This document shows positions 24,325-27,101 of a DNA stretch of 27,101 nucleotides, in pieces. The notes under the pieces were generated by a model. That model did not search any database. It was not told the DNA's origin and saw nothing but the letters and a program-made list of their open reading frames with translations. The position numbers and the translations under genes were made by a program. How positions within the stretch are numbered: the stretch's first letter is position 1; each line of letters starts with the position of its first letter. The DNA comes from an uncultured Duganella sp. (GTDB lineage: Bacteria; Pseudomonadota; Gammaproteobacteria; Burkholderiales; Burkholderiaceae): positions 1-27,101 of the forward strand of contig CAMLRG010000067.1 in the NCBI GenBank assembly GCA_946482335.1, given 5' to 3'.

Positions 24325-25094
24325 CAAGGGTGGTATTCGATGATCAGCGGCGCGTGGTCGGAGAACTTCTCTTCCTTGTAGACCGACACGGTGTGCGCCT
24401 TGGCGGCGATGCCTGGCGTGGCGACGTGGTAATCGATGCGCCAGCCCACGTTCTTCGCGTACGCCTGGCCACGGTTGGACCACCAGGTGTATTGCTCTTC
24501 GCGCGGATCGAGGCCGCGGTGCACGTCGACATAGCCGATCTCGTCGAACAGCTTGGTCATCCAGGCGCGTTCCTCGGGCAGGAAGCCGGAGTTCTTCAGG
24601 TTGCCCTTCCAGTTTTTCAGGTCGATCTCCTTGTGGGCGATGTTCCAGTCGCCGCAGATCACGAACTCGCGGCCTTCTGCGCGCAATTGCTGCAGATGCG
24701 GCATGAACAGGTCCATGAAGCGGAATTTGGCTTGTTGGCGTTCGTCGGAGGACGAGCCGGAAGGGCAGTACACCGAAATCACGGTCAGGTTGCCGAAATC
24801 GGCGCGCACGTAGCGGCCTTCGGCGTCGAACTCGGGGCTGCCGAAGCCGATCATCACGCGGTCGGGGGCGGTCCTGCTATAGATGCCAGTGCCGGAATAA
24901 CCCTTCTTTTCCGCGTAGTGGAAGTGGCCATGGTAGCCGTGCGGGTTGAGGAATTCTTCGGTCATGTCGGGCGCCTGCGCCTTCAATTCCTGCACGCAGA
25001 CGATGTCGGCGTCGATCGTGCCCATCCAGTTGAAAAAGCCCTTCTTGGCGGCGGAGCGGATACCGTTCAGGTTCGCGGAAATGATTTTTGGCAT
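24324..25094 (-). CDS. xthA: Exodeoxyribonuclease III
   Basis: 256 residues from the ATG at 25094. A much longer open frame extends upstream to 26459, but it runs antisense through pyrE and is not coding. Seen: all catalytic motifs of the family: NLNGIRSA (8-15), Glu36 in VQELKA, Tyr109 in SVYCPSG, Asp149 and Asn151 in GDWNIAH, and Asp246/His247 in FSDHAPLII. It cuts DNA at abasic sites and removes 3' blocks in base excision repair, in the cytoplasm. Divergent from pyrE with a 48-bp gap. Confidence 0.96.
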   Translation of the reverse strand: MPKIISANLNGIRSAAKKGFFNWMGTIDADIVCVQELKAQAPDMTEEFLNPHGYHGHFHYAEKKGYSGTGIYSRTAPDRVMIGFGSPEFDAEGRYVRADFGNLTVISVYCPSGSSSDERQQAKFRFMDLFMPHLQQLRAEGREFVICGDWNIAHKEIDLKNWKGNLKNSGFLPEERAWMTKLFDEIGYVDVHRGLDPREEQYTWWSNRGQAYAKNVGWRIDYHVATPGIAAKAHTVSVYKEEKFSDHAPLIIEYHP

Positions 25095-25142
25095 AGGTGT
25101 TCCGGTTAAAATACTGGCACTTTGAACTGAGATGGGTGCACT

Positions 25143-25799
25143 ATGAGCAATTTGAGGCAAGAGTTTATCGCGTTTTCCGTACAGGCGGGAGTGCTGAAGT
25201 TTGGCGAGTTTACGACCAAAGCAGGGCGGCAATCGCCCTATTTCTTCAACGCCGGCCTGTTCCACGACGGCGCGACCCTGGCTAAGCTGGCCGACTTCTA
25301 CGCCCAGACCCTGCTGGATTCCGGCGTTGAATTCGACATGCTGTTTGGCCCGGCCTACAAAGGCATCACCCTGGCATCGGCGACTGCGATGGCGCTGGCC
25401 GGCAAAGGCCGCAACACTTCCTTCGCCTACAACCGCAAGGAAGCCAAGGACCATGGCGAAGGCGGCACCCTGGTCGGCGCCAAGCTGTCCGGCAAGGTGG
25501 TGATCATCGATGACGTGATTTCGGCCGGCACGTCGGTGCGCGAATCGGTGGAAATGATCCGCAATGCCGGCGCCGAGCCATGCGCGGTACTGATCGCGCT
25601 GGACCGCATGGAGCGTGGCGGCAAGGATGGCCAGATGTCCGAACTGTCCGCTGTGCAGGAAGTCAGCAAGAATTACGGCATCCCGGTGGTCTCGATCGGC
25701 AACCTGTCCGACCTGTTCACCTACCTGTCGGCCGACCCTGCGCTTGCACAATACAAGGATGCGGTGGCCGCCTACCGCGGCAAGTACGGGGTGGCGTGA
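25143..25799 (+). CDS. pyrE: Orotate phosphoribosyltransferase
   Basis: 218 residues. Seen: FSVQAGVLKFGEFTTKAGRQSPYF type N-terminus, substrate region GPAYKGITLASATAMAL (69-85), the flexible lysine loop NRKEAKDHGEGG, and the PRPP-binding motif VVIIDDVISAGTSVRES (119-135). It makes orotidine 5'-phosphate from orotate and PRPP in pyrimidine synthesis. Length is standard. Start set by GAGATGG upstream. Divergent from xthA. Confidence 0.97.
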   Translation: MSNLRQEFIAFSVQAGVLKFGEFTTKAGRQSPYFFNAGLFHDGATLAKLADFYAQTLLDSGVEFDMLFGPAYKGITLASATAMALAGKGRNTSFAYNRKEAKDHGEGGTLVGAKLSGKVVIIDDVISAGTSVRESVEMIRNAGAEPCAVLIALDRMERGGKDGQMSELSAVQEVSKNYGIPVVSIGNLSDLFTYLSADPALAQYKDAVAAYRGKYGVA

Positions 25800-25871
25800 A
25801 CCGGACTGGCGCCCGACGCAGCGTGTGCTAGACTGTAATTGCTTCCTTACAACATTAAACCGAGGAAAGTA

Positions 25872-26246
25872 ATGAACATTGCAACGCTCAAGGTGTATGG
25901 CGATGAGTCCGCGGTGGCGGATGTGCGCGACGGGCTTCCCAGTGAGCCCGACAGCGACTGGAAGAAGGGCGATACCAGCCCGACCGGCCGCACCCGCCTC
26001 GACCACGGCTTTTACGCCACGCTGGGCACGGACCGCAATCCCGACGCCCTGATGCGCCAGGTCCGCGCCTACCTGCACGAGTGCCAGGCGCGCGGCATCA
26101 CCTTCGACGTGGCGCCGATCCAGGCGGAATTGCGCATTGCCTTCGTCCCCGCCGCGGCCGACCAAGGCTCGCCCACCCTCGATTTCACGCTGGCCGATCT
26201 CACGCTGCTGCTGGAGATGGGCATTGCGCTGAGCATTACCTCCTGA
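25872..26246 (+). CDS. Small cytoplasmic protein, DUF4279-like
   Basis: 124 residues from the ATG at 25872, which has GAGGAAAG 4 bases upstream; a longer frame from 25839 has no such site. Seen: ATLKVYGDESAVADVRDGL at the start, then SDWKKGDTSPTGRTR, then a helical DALMRQVRAYLHECQARG and a final strand. The order (GD strand, WKKGD, helix, hydrophobic C-terminal strand) reminds me of DUF4279 proteins, sometimes seen as immunity-like proteins, but the match is from memory. No signal peptide. It is 3 bp before the hydrolase gene and likely co-transcribed. Confidence 0.75.
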   Translation: MNIATLKVYGDESAVADVRDGLPSEPDSDWKKGDTSPTGRTRLDHGFYATLGTDRNPDALMRQVRAYLHECQARGITFDVAPIQAELRIAFVPAAADQGSPTLDFTLADLTLLLEMGIALSITS

Positions 26247-26249
26247 CGC

Positions 26250-27101
26250 ATGAACCGATTCTCCGAAGACCGCTTCGCCACGTTCAAGGGGCGCAATGGC
26301 GCCGAGCGCAAGATCCATATCTGGGAACCGCAACAGCCGGTGGCCGGCGTACTGCTGGCGATCCACGGCGGGCTGGCGCATGCGGGCGACTATGTGACGC
26401 CGGCCCTGTATTTCAAACAGCACGGGTATGCCACCGTGGCGTTCGACCTGTGCGGGCATGAGAACGCACGCCGCGTCGATATTCCCGATTTCGGCATCTT
26501 CGTGGAGGAAGTCGCGTTATTCCTGCATTGGGTCAAGCAGCACTTCCATGGCGTGCCGGTGTTTATCATGGGGCATTCGATGGGGGCGCTGATCGCTACC
26601 CGCTTCGGGCTGGAAAGGCTGGAGCGCGATCCCCTGGTGAAGGGCTTTGTGCTGTCGTCGCCGTATTACGTGAATGCGATCAAGGTGCCGGCTGTGCTGG
26701 AGAAGCTGTCCGGTGTGCTGGCGGCGCTGGCGCCGACCATGAAGGTGCCGATGGCGTCGTTGACCGATGTGCTGACGCATGATCCGGCCATCACGGCGCG
26801 CCATCACCGCGACGAGGCGGACGGGGTGCGTGCGACGGAGTGCACCGTACGCTTTGGGGTGGCGTTGCAGGGGGCGCAGAAAGGGTTGGCGGAAAAGATG
26901 CCGACCTGGCGCTGGCCTTTGTACGTGGTGGTGGCCGGGGACGACAAGCTGGCGGACCCGAAGGCGACGCTGGATCTGCTGGCGATGGTTGATCCGAAGC
27001 TGCTGGAATGCCATGTGCAGCACCAGAATTATCACGAGAACTTCAATGAGCTGAACCGGGAGGAGATCTTCGCGGATATTTTGCGGTGGATTGAGAACCG
27101 G
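26250..27101 (+). CDS. Alpha/beta hydrolase (monoacylglycerol lipase-like), 3' end outside window
   Basis: 284 codons visible, open at the right edge. Seen: AIHGGLAHAGDY near 38 (oxyanion strand), FDLCGH, nucleophile Ser110 in IMGHSMGALIA, acid Asp232 in AGDDKLADP and His262 in NYHENFNE, in the order and spacing of the serine aminopeptidase S33/monoglyceride lipase family. Only a few residues are probably missing. No signal peptide. Substrate unknown, likely an ester of a fatty acid or a similar small ester. Starts 3 bp after the DUF4279-like gene. Confidence 0.9.
   Translation, partial: MNRFSEDRFATFKGRNGAERKIHIWEPQQPVAGVLLAIHGGLAHAGDYVTPALYFKQHGYATVAFDLCGHENARRVDIPDFGIFVEEVALFLHWVKQHFHGVPVFIMGHSMGALIATRFGLERLERDPLVKGFVLSSPYYVNAIKVPAVLEKLSGVLAALAPTMKVPMASLTDVLTHDPAITARHHRDEADGVRATECTVRFGVALQGAQKGLAEKMPTWRWPLYVVVAGDDKLADPKATLDLLAMVDPKLLECHVQHQNYHENFNELNREEIFADILRWIENR

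Noticed and set aside
25095..25142. Promoters in the xthA-pyrE gap
   Set aside because: TAAAAT is present, but no -35 box lies at a usable distance on either strand, so I do not list a promoter.
24324..26459. Apparent 711-residue protein ending in exonuclease III
   Set aside because: Only the last 256 residues are exonuclease III. The rest is antisense to pyrE and the DUF4279-like gene; no fusion is supported.

Overview
The window is GC-rich, densely coding chromosomal DNA of a betaproteobacterium. Oxalobacteraceae (the Massilia, Janthinobacterium, Duganella neighbourhood) is the most likely family. This rests on the gene order amtB-gshA-gshB-PTS EIIA-HPr-EI, the metX-metW pair, the proteobacterial-type GshA, and repeated GGGTC(A/T)GACCC palindromes. 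The genus is an inference. I see no rRNA, tRNA, CRISPR array, integrase or insertion sequence.

Left part, minus strand (1-4640): a GntR/FCD regulator, an isochorismatase-family hydrolase and a cystathionine beta-lyase-like PLP enzyme form a compact operon. A TonB-dependent outer-membrane receptor follows and runs off the left edge. The regulator has a near-consensus sigma70 promoter covered by a 27-bp palindrome, so autoregulation is likely.

Middle-left, minus strand (4636-11152): ubiK and comM, which I recall as near neighbours beside glnK-amtB in other proteobacteria, are separated here by a cassette of about 4.6 kb. It holds a patatin-like phospholipase, a thermolysin-like HExxH/ExxxD metalloprotease and an MBL-fold hydrolase. 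All three look cytoplasmic. They are 9 nt apart, and each upstream stop codon lies inside the next Shine-Dalgarno sequence. This is the best candidate for an undescribed system in the window. Its function is unknown, and a role in defence or conflict is only a hypothesis.

Centre, plus strand (11178-14118): a torF-like porin gene, glnK and amtB form a nitrogen-starvation operon. It has a visible sigma54 promoter, a perfect NtrC site and a weaker second site, and it ends in a rho-independent terminator. gshA follows, flanked on both sides by related palindromic elements. Then comes a long co-directional run: gshB, PTS EIIA, HPr, EI, metX, metW, an M48 protease and an RluA-type pseudouridine synthase. 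It covers glutathione synthesis, a regulatory-type PTS and methionine synthesis.

Right part: a minus-strand group reads xthA, then a secreted VCBS-like protein, then a small unknown protein, then a TlpA-like thioredoxin. Divergent from it are pyrE, a small DUF4279-like protein and an alpha/beta hydrolase still open at the right edge. No gene-free stretch exceeds 300 bases. The longest are 11153-11345, which is regulatory, and 14022-14194, which holds a palindrome and a terminator.
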